23,517 bases of DNA from Bacillota bacterium (GTDB taxonomy: Bacteria > Bacillota > Clostridia > Lachnospirales > Lachnospiraceae). The DNA lies in NCBI GenBank assembly GCA_023415655.1, contig JAEZKD010000263.1:1-23517 (forward strand), given 5' to 3'. The notes beneath the pieces were generated by a model. That model did no database searches. It was not told the DNA's origin and saw only the letters and a program-made list of their open reading frames with translations. How positions within the stretch are numbered: the first letter of the stretch is position 1; each line of letters opens with the position of its first letter. Both the position numbers and the translations under genes were made by a program. Positions 15,561-22,304 of this stretch are shown here, piece by piece.

Positions 15561-15652
15561 GGTATCTTTTTTGATACCAAGCTACCTTATAGTGCCTACT
15601 TACATAAATATGACTTATATACTATTATAAGGTTATCAACCATTTCTATCAA
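15561..15652 (-). promoter_or_regulatory. HxlR gene promoter with overlapping inverted-repeat operator candidate
   Basis: On the minus strand, TTGATA (15652-15647), 17 bases, TATAAT (15629-15624). An inverted repeat flanks the start region: TACCTTATAGT (15583-15593) and ACTATTATAAGGT (15621-15633), the second arm overlapping the -10. A short perfect hairpin, GGTATC-TTTTTT-GATACC, lies at 15561-15578 in the leader. This fits autorepression by a dimeric regulator. Confidence 0.6.
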
Positions 15653-15726
15653 GGACGAAATACAACTTAATTATGATAGCAGAAAAGTAGAGAATCATTG
15701 AAGAGAAATAATCAAAACGATACCAA

Positions 15727-15732
15727 TATAAT
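15727..15732 (+). promoter_or_regulatory. -10 element of the VOC protein gene
   Basis: TATAAT at 15727-15732, 57 bases before the start codon at 15790. No good -35 is found at 16-18 bases, which fits a regulated promoter. Ribosome site: GGAAAGGAG just before 15790. Confidence 0.45.
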
Positions 15733-15789
15733 AGAGATATTTAGAGTAAAGTAGAATGAAAGAGTTCACTTTATGGAAAGGAGACAACG

Positions 15790-16647
15790 ATGAGTCAATA
15801 TCATACCAAACCAACACGATTCGTGGAACAGGTGAATATAAAAGTAAAAAATCTAGAACAATCGGTGGCCTTTTATCAAACGATGATCGGATTTCAAATA
15901 CTAGAGAAAGCAAACAATACGGTTTCTTTGACAGCAGATGGGATAAAACCGTTGGTTATCTTAGAAACGTCCGAGGATATCACAGTAAAACAGAGAAGAA
16001 CTACAGGACTTTATCATTTTGCATTGTTATTACCAACTTTGAAGGACTTAGGGAAGTTATTAAAACATTTAATCGAGTCAAAATATCCCCTGGAAGGAGC
16101 CTCGTACCATGGGATGAGCAATGCAATCTATTTAGCAGACCCAGATGGCAATGGAATCGAAATCTGTGTTGATACCGATCCTGCCACTTGGTTTTCACCG
16201 AATGGAAACCTAGATATTAGTAACAATGGGCCTATGGATATTCGTATGGTTCTTATGGCCTCCAATCAAGAAACATTTGAAGGCTTACCGACAGATACTC
16301 GGATGGGGCACATCCATCTTCATGTATCAGAATTCGTTAAAATCAAAGAATTTTATGTTAAAGGCTTAGGTTTTGAGATAACCATTGAAATTCCAAATCA
16401 AGCAGTCTTTTTTGCGAGTGGAGGATATCATCATCACATCGGTACCAACGTATGGAATGGTGTTGGAGCCTCAAAGCCATCAATCAATAGTATTGGATTA
16501 TCCTTTTATACGATTGTTTTACCAAACGAAGAAGATAGAGCAGAGTGCATCCAGCGATTGATTGGCTTAGGATATGTCGTAGAAGAAATTGATCAAGAAT
16601 ACTTTACGGAGGATCCTTCTGGGAATCGAATCTGTCTAAAGGTGTAG
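15790..16647 (+). CDS. two-domain VOC protein, CatE-like (glyoxalase/extradiol dioxygenase superfamily)
   Basis: A 285-residue protein with two VOC domains (~8-130 and ~170-285), close in layout to Bacillus CatE (catechol 2,3-dioxygenase type). Visible blocks: VNIKVKNLEQSVAFYQTMIGF, TGLYHFALLLP (H76), YLADPDGNGIEI (E124), then GHIHLHVSE (H174), GGYHHHIGTNVW and EDPSGNRICLKV. Usual metal-ligand positions are only partly kept: the N-domain has Q14, H76 and E124, and the C-domain has H174, F239 and C282. The same pattern may be common in CatE-like proteins, so I do not call it inactive. It is divergent from an HxlR regulator, as in quinone- or catechol-responsive loci. A role in detoxifying aromatic diols or electrophiles is inference. 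Confidence 0.85.
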   Translation: MSQYHTKPTRFVEQVNIKVKNLEQSVAFYQTMIGFQILEKANNTVSLTADGIKPLVILETSEDITVKQRRTTGLYHFALLLPTLKDLGKLLKHLIESKYPLEGASYHGMSNAIYLADPDGNGIEICVDTDPATWFSPNGNLDISNNGPMDIRMVLMASNQETFEGLPTDTRMGHIHLHVSEFVKIKEFYVKGLGFEITIEIPNQAVFFASGGYHHHIGTNVWNGVGASKPSINSIGLSFYTIVLPNEEDRAECIQRLIGLGYVVEEIDQEYFTEDPSGNRICLKV

Positions 16648-16698
16648 ATAAAAGAGGACTTTTGTATCTTGTTTCTAGCAAGAGTTTTAAGGTAGTGA

Positions 16699-16728
16699 TT
16701 GACTTATTGGAAGAAATAGGAGTAAAAT
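16699..16728 (+). promoter_or_regulatory. candidate promoter upstream of the methyltransferase leader
   Basis: TTGACT (16699-16704), 18-base spacer, TAAAAT (16723-16728). The transcript would carry a leader of about 300 bases before the methyltransferase start at 17032. Confidence 0.5.
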
Positions 16729-16895
16729 GAGATTACAAATTTAAGAATAAGGGTGATATGAGTTCGGCGTATTCGATGCTACACAATCAGTAGTATGGGT
16801 ATGACTGGAGAAGAGTAGATAAAATTAATTCAATAGGTAAGGAATGGCTGTAGTAACAGCTTATTTCTTATGCCTAATGTTTAATTTTATTCATG

Positions 16896-16993
16896 ACAAG
16901 TGAGACAGCTTGCTGGCTCATCTTGTTTTACTCTAATGCTTGTTCCTCTTAAGAAAGATTAGCCGTAGAGTAAATTCTACGGCTTTTTCTTTT
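16896..16993 (+). terminator. terminator with possible antiterminator (attenuator-like)
   Basis: The terminator stem is GCCGTAGA (16962-16969) with TCTACGGC (16976-16983), a six-base loop and the run TTTTTCTTTT. An alternative 9-bp stem pairs TTTACTCTA (16927-16935) with TAGAGTAAA (16966-16974) and would break the terminator. A further hairpin (ACAAG...CTTGT, 16896-16926) lies just upstream. The element ends 38 bases before the methyltransferase gene. Confidence 0.6.
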
Positions 16994-17031
16994 GCATTCA
17001 TGACATTGTTTCATTTGAAAGGAGAGAAATT

Positions 17032-17865
17032 ATGTACAACAATCTTATTATGTCGTTAAACAAACCAGAGATTTACACAAAAACAAAGGTTGAATTTTGG
17101 AATGATGCCTACATTTCCAAACAAATGCTGAAAGCACATCTAGATCCAGAATTTGAGGGTGCCAGTAGAAAGTTAGCTTTTATTGATAACTCCGTTGCAT
17201 GGATTCAGGATATCGTACCATCCACGGAGCATCCTTTGCTACTTGATCTTGGGTGTGGTCCTGGTATCTATGCTGAGAAATTCACACAAAATGGATATCA
17301 GGTCACTGGAATTGACTTTTCTTTGCGTTCCATTGAATATGCAAGGAAATCGGCTGCAAGTAAGAATTTCAATATTACTTACTTGTATCAAAACTATTTA
17401 GAGATGGATTTAGGAAAAAGGTTTGATTTTATTACAATGATTTATTGCGATTACGGAGCACTTTCTACAAAGGACAGACAAATCTTATTGAGCAAAATGT
17501 ATCTTCATCTGAAACCAGGAGGAAAGCTATTATTGGATGTCTTCTCCATGAAAAAATTCAATGAGTTTAAGGAAGCACAAACTTGGGATGTCTGTCTGCA
17601 GGATGGATTTTGGCGTGCAGATGAGTATGTAGCAATCAATGGATGTTATAAGTATCCTGGGAATGTGACATTAAGCCTGATATCAATAATATCAAAGGAT
17701 GGGATTACACCTTATTATTTATGGGATACCTACTATTCCAAAGAAGATTTGATACAAGAAATTAGTTGCGCAGGATTTAAGGTATGTGGGGTGTTTGGAG
17801 ATGTTGCAGGGAGTTCTTTTCACGAGGAGAGTGAAACCATCGCTATCCTGTTAGAAAAAGAATAG
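17032..17865 (+). CDS. SAM-dependent class I methyltransferase
   Basis: A 277-residue Rossmann-fold methyltransferase. Motif I is LLLDLGCGPGIY (residues ~69-80), the acidic residue of motif II is in VTGIDFS (91-97), and a motif IV-like region is FDFITMIYCDYGAL, followed by LKPGGKLLLDVFS. The first ~60 residues (including KVEFWNDAYISKQMLKAHLDPE) are typical of a group of small-molecule methyltransferases in Firmicutes. The substrate is unknown. AAAGGAGAG at 17018-17026 sets the start. It sits behind a terminator/antiterminator-like leader and may therefore be regulated by transcription attenuation. Confidence 0.88.
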   Translation: MYNNLIMSLNKPEIYTKTKVEFWNDAYISKQMLKAHLDPEFEGASRKLAFIDNSVAWIQDIVPSTEHPLLLDLGCGPGIYAEKFTQNGYQVTGIDFSLRSIEYARKSAASKNFNITYLYQNYLEMDLGKRFDFITMIYCDYGALSTKDRQILLSKMYLHLKPGGKLLLDVFSMKKFNEFKEAQTWDVCLQDGFWRADEYVAINGCYKYPGNVTLSLISIISKDGITPYYLWDTYYSKEDLIQEISCAGFKVCGVFGDVAGSSFHEESETIAILLEKE

Positions 17866-17907
17866 ATCATCTTGGTTTTTTTTACTATAGTTTAAGAACA
17901 AAACCGC

Positions 17908-17936
17908 TTGAAGAATATTACAAATAATGGTAATAT
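17908..17936 (+). promoter_or_regulatory. promoter of the SIMPL-domain gene
   Basis: TTGAAG (17908-17913), 17 bases, TAATAT (17931-17936), 47 bases before the start codon. Confidence 0.6.
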
Positions 17937-17982
17937 TTACATGTCCAATGTAGTTACTTATTTCGTAAAGGGGGAGTTATAA

Positions 17983-18750
17983 ATGAATGAGAGTAAAACA
18001 AAAGCAATCAGTAATATCATCATTGCAGTCATCTTAGCAGCAGCTATTATCCTATCTTGTTTCATTGGTGTAAGGGGATTAGCAGAGTATAAGAGCAAAA
18101 AAAATCACATTAGCATCAAAGGAGTTGCAACTCAGCAGATTATCTCTGATCGAATTGAATGGTCTGGGGATTATACGGTAAATGAAGGAAATATAAAGGA
18201 TGGGTATGTTGCTCTGGAAGCAGATAAGAACAAAGTTTTAAACTATCTTGTTGGCAAAGGGTTCAAAGAAGAAGAACTCGTATTTTCTGCGATTTCAACG
18301 CAACCCAAATATGCTATGAATGAAAATGGGATGTATACCAATGAAATTTCTAGTTATGATTTAAGTCAAACTGTAACCATAAGATCAGAGGACATTGATA
18401 ATGTTACAGACGTTTCAAGAAAAGCAACTGAGCTAATTTATGAAGATGTGCAATTTCAATCCTATGCACCAAAGTATATTTATACTAAGATGGATGACCT
18501 AAAGCTTACTATGCTGGCAGATGCCACCAAAGATGCTACCAATCGGGCTAAAAATATTGCAGATAATGCCAATAGCAAGCTCGGAAAGTTATCCCATGCA
18601 AGCATTTCCAGTGTCAAAATTTCACCATTATATTATTCTCCAGTGGATTATAGTGGAGAATACGACTATTATTACTATGTAAGTAATGATACCGCTTCTC
18701 TAGAAAAAGAAGTAACTGTGGTGGTATATTGTACCTTTGAGATCAATTAA
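17983..18750 (+). CDS. membrane-anchored SIMPL (DUF541) domain protein
   Basis: A 255-residue protein with one N-terminal membrane helix (residues ~9-30, IIIAVILAAAIILSCFIGV) and an extracytoplasmic SIMPL/DUF541 domain. Typical features are SIKGVATQQIISDRIEWSG at the first strand, the helix-strand repeats around residues 70-95, ISSYDLSQTVTIRSEDIDNV in the middle, the Ala-rich helix DATKDATNRAKNIADNAN (~178-195) and EKEVTVVVYCTFEI as the last strand. In Gram-negatives SIMPL proteins (e.g. BP26) form large periplasmic rings; the function in Firmicutes is not settled. GGGGGAG upstream fixes the start. It is probably monocistronic; a perfect tandem duplication follows the stop codon. Confidence 0.85.
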   Translation: MNESKTKAISNIIIAVILAAAIILSCFIGVRGLAEYKSKKNHISIKGVATQQIISDRIEWSGDYTVNEGNIKDGYVALEADKNKVLNYLVGKGFKEEELVFSAISTQPKYAMNENGMYTNEISSYDLSQTVTIRSEDIDNVTDVSRKATELIYEDVQFQSYAPKYIYTKMDDLKLTMLADATKDATNRAKNIADNANSKLGKLSHASISSVKISPLYYSPVDYSGEYDYYYYVSNDTASLEKEVTVVVYCTFEIN

Positions 18751-18784
18751 CGTATGCTTAGGAAGTACGTATGCTTAGGAAGTA
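18751..18784. repeat. perfect 17-bp tandem duplication
   Basis: CGTATGCTTAGGAAGTA occurs twice head to tail, at 18751-18767 and 18768-18784, directly after the TAA stop of the SIMPL gene. The two copies are identical, which suggests a recent slippage event. Confidence 0.9.
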
Positions 18785-18804
18785 AAAGTAAGAATAGACG
18801 ATAT

Positions 18805-18837
18805 TAAGAGAGCTCCTAACAATTGGGAGCTCTCTTA
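18805..18837 (+). terminator. terminator-like hairpin after the SIMPL gene
   Basis: TAAGAGAGCTCC (18805-18816) and GGAGCTCTCTTA (18826-18837) form a perfect 12-bp stem with a nine-base loop. The downstream T content is low, so termination may be partial. Confidence 0.55.
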
Positions 18838-18960
18838 GTATAGATTGAATGAGTATGGAAGAAAGCTTTGGGATTAGGTTGGTATCATCGACTATATAGT
18901 ATTACAGTTCTGTATGAAGTAAGATAAGGTTAGGATAGTAATCATCTAGGGGAGGATCAT

Positions 18961-19542
18961 ATGAAATTATACTTTATTCGACATGGACAAACAGATTGGA
19001 ATGTCAAAGGAAAAATTCAAGGAAGTTGTGATATTGAACTTAATTCTGCAGGTATTGAGCAAGCAGAAGAATTAAGTAGAAAAATCTTGGATGAGAAACT
19101 TTTATTTTTAAAGATTTATTCAAGTCCACAAAAAAGAGCAATTCAAACCGCAGAGATTTTAAGTAATGCTACTAAGGTGGATTACACTATTGTAGAAGGA
19201 TTAGAAGAAATTAATCTCGGAGATTGGGAAGGCTTATCCTGGGCAGAAGTAAAAGAAAGATATCCAACGGAGTATAAGGAATGGTATCTCAATCGAAGAG
19301 ATACGAAACCACCAAGAGGAGAAACTTATCAAGAACTGTTACAACGTGTATTAGCTTCGCTTCACAGGATTACTTTAGAGAATTTAGATCCTGTACTTAT
19401 TGTAACTCATAATGCAGTTATTAAGTCTCTTCAGTGCTTCCTTACCAATTCGCCATTTCATGAAATGAAGAATTTCAATACAGAAAATTGTTCAATGATT
19501 GAAATTGATAGTGATATATTATTAAAGGGTGATGTAGTTTAG
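18961..19542 (+). CDS. histidine phosphatase family protein (phosphoglycerate mutase-like)
   Basis: A 193-residue branch-1 histidine phosphatase. The RHG motif is FIRHGQTDWN with R7 and the phospho-accepting H8; SSPQKRAIQTAEI carries the second Arg; GLEEINLGDWEGLSW carries the catalytic Glu region; and LIVTHNAVIKSL has the second His. Related proteins include cobalamin-pathway alpha-ribazole phosphatase (CobC), broad-specificity phosphatases such as PhoE, and cofactor-dependent phosphoglycerate mutases. At 193 residues it is shorter than true mutases (about 230-250), so a phosphatase is likelier. There are no cobalamin genes nearby to support CobC. GGGGAGGA at 18949-18956 fixes the start. Confidence 0.88.
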   Translation: MKLYFIRHGQTDWNVKGKIQGSCDIELNSAGIEQAEELSRKILDEKLLFLKIYSSPQKRAIQTAEILSNATKVDYTIVEGLEEINLGDWEGLSWAEVKERYPTEYKEWYLNRRDTKPPRGETYQELLQRVLASLHRITLENLDPVLIVTHNAVIKSLQCFLTNSPFHEMKNFNTENCSMIEIDSDILLKGDVV

Positions 19543-19576
19543 TTGTTACTTATAGACAAAGGGTGAAGGGATGGAA

Positions 19577-19615
19577 TAAAAAAGGTCTGAAAGCTTATAC
19601 AGTAACCTTCAGACC
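19577..19615 (-). terminator. terminator of the leftward ion-transporter gene
   Basis: GGTCTGAA (19584-19591) and TTCAGACC (19608-19615) form an 8-bp stem. On the minus strand it is followed by a run of seven U's (AAAAAAA at 19577-19583 on the plus strand). Confidence 0.65.
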
Positions 19616-19663
19616 AGTTAATATCATAGAAGAACAGTAGTTGCAGACTTTTCTTCCAGATTT

Positions 19664-19688
19664 GAGGATGCTAAGAATTAGCATCCTC
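19664..19688. terminator. hairpin between convergent genes
   Basis: GAGGATGCTAA (19664-19674) and TTAGCATCCTC (19678-19688) form a perfect 11-bp stem with a three-base loop, between the phosphatase and the convergent transporter gene. The flanking U-runs are weak in both directions. Confidence 0.5.
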
Positions 19689-19738
19689 TTAAAATATTTA
19701 GGTTTAAATCCTATTGATGTAACTAAAACATAGTCTCC

Positions 19739-21010
19739 TTAGATTCCATAAATAACCCAAAGATAAATATAGGCTGGAATAATTGCAGCAAGGGTAAATG
19801 GAATACCGATTTTAAAGAAATCACCATTCTTTACTTCATAACCTGCTTTGCGTAAAATACCGATACCTGTTATATTTGCGGAGGCACCAATTGGAGTACA
19901 ATTACCACCAAGAGTTGCTCCAGATAAAAGACCAAAATATAGTACGGTAGGGTCAATGTTTAACGTATTTGCTAAGCCTGCGATAACAGGAATCATGGTT
20001 GCAACATAAGGAATATTATCAATAAATGCTGAGATCAACACAGAACCCCAAACGATTACAGTAAATAATAAGAAGACGTTTCCACCACCTGCTTTTGCTA
20101 AAAGCTTGGCAAGTGTATCAATAACACCCTGTTCCGTAATACCACCAATCATTAAGAAGAGTCCAAATAACAAGCCAATTGTTTTAAAATCAATTTCCTT
20201 GAGCGGATTAATGATAGCAGATAGATTTTTCTTTCTTAAGTAATTATAAATAATCCCAATTACCATGAGTACACAGCAGATTAAACCATTCGTGATTGCT
20301 GGCTTATTTGGAAGAAAGGAAGCAAAAATAAGAAGTACTATTGTTCCAATTAATAATACGGTTGGTACATAGTCTGTCACCTTGGTTCGCTGTACTCCTT
20401 TTGGAATGGTCCCTTTTTCTTTTCTGAATAAAAATGCAAGAATAATCGCAGATAAGATAGCACCAAGTTCTACTGCAAAAAACATACCTGGTTTTCCTTT
20501 ATAAAAAAAGAAATCCAAAAAGCTCATATCAAGTGCAGATCCAAGTAAAATCGCAGTTGTATCACCAACAAGTGTTGCGGCTCCTTGAAGGTTCGAAGAA
20601 ACAGCAATACCGATGATAAAGGGAACCGGATTGGTTTTTAATTTTTTACAGATTTCAAGTGCTACAGGAGCAACCATAAGCACTGTGGCTACATTATCAA
20701 CAAATGCAGAAATCACACCTGCAAAAAGTGCTAAGCCAACAGCAGCCCACTGTACATTCGGAACCTTTTCCATTACCAAATCCGCAAGAAGCTCAGGCAT
20801 CTTACTTTCAATAAATAAAGCGATAATACCCATGGTTCCAGCAATCATAAGCAATACATTAAAATCAAGTGACGGGATAATTTTTCCTAATGGTAACATA
20901 CCTGAAACAATAAAAATAGCAGCGGATGCCAACGCAATATATGTCCTGTAATTACTAAAGACAAGCATCAAAACATACGTTAACGCAAATAAAATCAAAG
21001 CAAATAACAT
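19739..21010 (-). CDS. ArsB/CitM-type (ion transporter superfamily) permease
   Basis: A 423-residue integral membrane protein with about 11-12 hydrophobic segments. It carries the internal duplication of the ion-transporter (ArsB/NhaD/CitMHS/SLC13) superfamily: SAFVDNVATVLMVAP in the first half (~109-123) and SAFIDNIPYVATMIP in the second (~329-343). Each half also has a re-entrant loop motif: NLQGAATLVGDTTAI and GATLGGNCTPIGASANI. Substrates in the superfamily include Na+/H+, arsenite, citrate and other dicarboxylates; neither ars genes nor citrate enzymes lie nearby, so the substrate is open. A perfect promoter (21067-21095, minus) suggests strong, simple expression. The ribosome site GAAAGGGG supports the start at 21010. 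Confidence 0.87.
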   Translation of the reverse strand: MLFALILFALTYVLMLVFSNYRTYIALASAAIFIVSGMLPLGKIIPSLDFNVLLMIAGTMGIIALFIESKMPELLADLVMEKVPNVQWAAVGLALFAGVISAFVDNVATVLMVAPVALEICKKLKTNPVPFIIGIAVSSNLQGAATLVGDTTAILLGSALDMSFLDFFFYKGKPGMFFAVELGAILSAIILAFLFRKEKGTIPKGVQRTKVTDYVPTVLLIGTIVLLIFASFLPNKPAITNGLICCVLMVIGIIYNYLRKKNLSAIINPLKEIDFKTIGLLFGLFLMIGGITEQGVIDTLAKLLAKAGGGNVFLLFTVIVWGSVLISAFIDNIPYVATMIPVIAGLANTLNIDPTVLYFGLLSGATLGGNCTPIGASANITGIGILRKAGYEVKNGDFFKIGIPFTLAAIIPAYIYLWVIYGI

Positions 21011-21066
21011 TATGTAACCCCTTTCTTCTTATGCGGTTTTCTATCTAATTTTAACCAGACAGTCTT

Positions 21067-21095
21067 ATTATATGAGCTATCTTAGTCTGTGTCAA
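21067..21095 (-). promoter_or_regulatory. perfect-consensus promoter of the permease gene
   Basis: On the minus strand, TTGACA (21095-21090), 17 bases, TATAAT (21072-21067): both hexamers and the spacing are consensus. It lies 57 bases before the start codon at 21010. Confidence 0.85.
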
Positions 21096-21175
21096 TCCGT
21101 GTTGATATTTCTTCTAATAAGTATCATGGACCTGCTTAGGTGTGTACCTTTGAAAGTAAAATTAATGAAACAATG

Positions 21176-21215
21176 TTGCGTCTGTGCTGAAATTACTTTA
21201 CAATACGACTAAAGT
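21176..21215 (+). promoter_or_regulatory. promoter of the alpha/beta hydrolase gene
   Basis: TTGCGT (21176-21181), 17 bases, TACAAT (21199-21204). A small inverted repeat, ACTTTA (21195-21200) with TAAAGT (21210-21215), overlaps the -10 and could bind a regulator. Confidence 0.5.
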
Positions 21216-21288
21216 GATACATAAAATAAGAAACAGAAACTAAATTTATGGATTAGCGAGTAATATGTTCGATTAGGAAGGAGATTAT

Positions 21289-22227
21289 ATGACAGTTTCA
21301 AGAAATGAGATTATTCAGGCCATTGGAATCACATATCCAACGATTCCTCCTAACATTGAGTACAACTTATTGGACTCAAAAAAGGAAGATGGATTTACAA
21401 GACATTACATTGAGTATGATTCTTATCAAGATAAGGTCAAAGCATTTCTTTTATTACCAGATCAATTAGACAATAATCCAGCAATTCTTATCCATCATCA
21501 ACACAATGGAGAACGTCATTTCGGAAAGAGTGAGGTTTGTGGCCTAGCAGGAAATTCATTGCAAGCGTTTGGTCCTGAACTCGCAAAACGGAGATTCGTT
21601 GTATTGGCACCTGATTCGATCTGCTTTGAAGAAAGACGTAAAGATGCACACGGAACACAACCTCTATCAAACGATGCTGACTTCTTACAGCACTACAATG
21701 AAATGTGCTATCGAATCATCAAAGGCGATTGTTTGATGAAAAATGTGCTTTATGATGCTATGAATGCTATTACTTTACTTTCTGGGCTTCCTTATGTGGA
21801 CACTAAAAAGATTGGTTCATTTGGACATTCTTATGGGGGGAATACTACGCTATTTCTTTCTGCAATTGATGAACGAATTGCTTTTAGCTGTGCAAGTGGA
21901 AGTGCGTGTACCTATGAAAACCGAATGGCAAACTATGTTGGGATTGAGATGGCGAGTGTGATTCCAAATTTTCATAGTAAATACGATATTTATGATTTGG
22001 TTTCTTGTATTGCCCCAAGACGGTTACTCATTGTCTCAGCGGAAGATGATAAATATTCAAAGGATGCGACTGAGATTGTTGAAAAAGTAAGTCCAGCATA
22101 TGCAGATCTTCATGCACTTAACAACCTATACCATAAGAGATATCATGGCGGTCATGGACTGTCGAGAGAAAGATTTGATTACATAATTGAGTGGCTGACA
22201 TCTCATTGCGATGGTTCAATCTTATAA
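21289..22227 (+). CDS. alpha/beta hydrolase (dienelactone hydrolase / acetyl esterase-like)
   Basis: A 312-residue serine hydrolase. The nucleophile elbow is GHSYGG with S181; the acid is in SAEDDKY (D253 or D254) and the histidine is H286 or H289 in YHGGHGLSR, so the triad is complete. ILIHHQHNGERHFGKSEVCG (~65-84) supplies the oxyanion-hole region (HH). LAPDSICFEERR resembles dienelactone-hydrolase and acetyl-xylan-esterase relatives. There is no signal peptide, so it acts in the cytoplasm. The substrate is unknown; an esterase or deacetylase for imported compounds is plausible. AAGGAG at 21278-21283 fixes the start. It is probably monocistronic. Confidence 0.85.
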   Translation: MTVSRNEIIQAIGITYPTIPPNIEYNLLDSKKEDGFTRHYIEYDSYQDKVKAFLLLPDQLDNNPAILIHHQHNGERHFGKSEVCGLAGNSLQAFGPELAKRRFVVLAPDSICFEERRKDAHGTQPLSNDADFLQHYNEMCYRIIKGDCLMKNVLYDAMNAITLLSGLPYVDTKKIGSFGHSYGGNTTLFLSAIDERIAFSCASGSACTYENRMANYVGIEMASVIPNFHSKYDIYDLVSCIAPRRLLIVSAEDDKYSKDATEIVEKVSPAYADLHALNNLYHKRYHGGHGLSRERFDYIIEWLTSHCDGSIL

Positions 22228-22263
22228 TATGAAATCATAGGTAGTTTAGTAACATATCTTGTC

Positions 22264-22298
22264 AAGCTTCTCAGAACTGTCCATCACAGGGGAAGCTT
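22264..22298. terminator. weak hairpin between convergent genes
   Basis: AAGCTTC (22264-22270) pairs with GAAGCTT (22292-22298), and an inner CTGT/ACAG pairing lies within the loop. There is no U-run. It sits between the hydrolase and the convergent regulator gene. Confidence 0.3.
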
Positions 22299-22304
22299 AC
22301 CACA

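Larger units (their letters stand above)
16648..17031 (+). other. 384-base intergenic region: promoter and structured leader
   Basis: No gene is seen. It holds a promoter candidate (16699-16728), a hairpin (16896-16926), a terminator-like stem with T-run (16962-16993) and the ribosome site of the methyltransferase gene. Short open frames (five to eight codons) occur but have no ribosome site of note. I found no T-box, SAM-riboswitch or other known leader motif. Confidence 0.6.

Noticed and set aside
15756..16172. 138-codon open frame on the + strand overlapping the VOC gene
   Set aside because: It lies in another frame of a clearly conserved two-domain protein and resembles no known family.
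16648..17031. T-box or SAM riboswitch upstream of the methyltransferase
   Set aside because: No T-box sequence (AGGGTGGNACCGCG-like) and no SAM-I core could be found; only generic terminator/antiterminator pairing is supported.
18961..19542. Cobalamin-pathway alpha-ribazole phosphatase (CobC)
   Set aside because: Size and motifs allow it, but no other cobalamin gene is in the window, so only the family is assigned.
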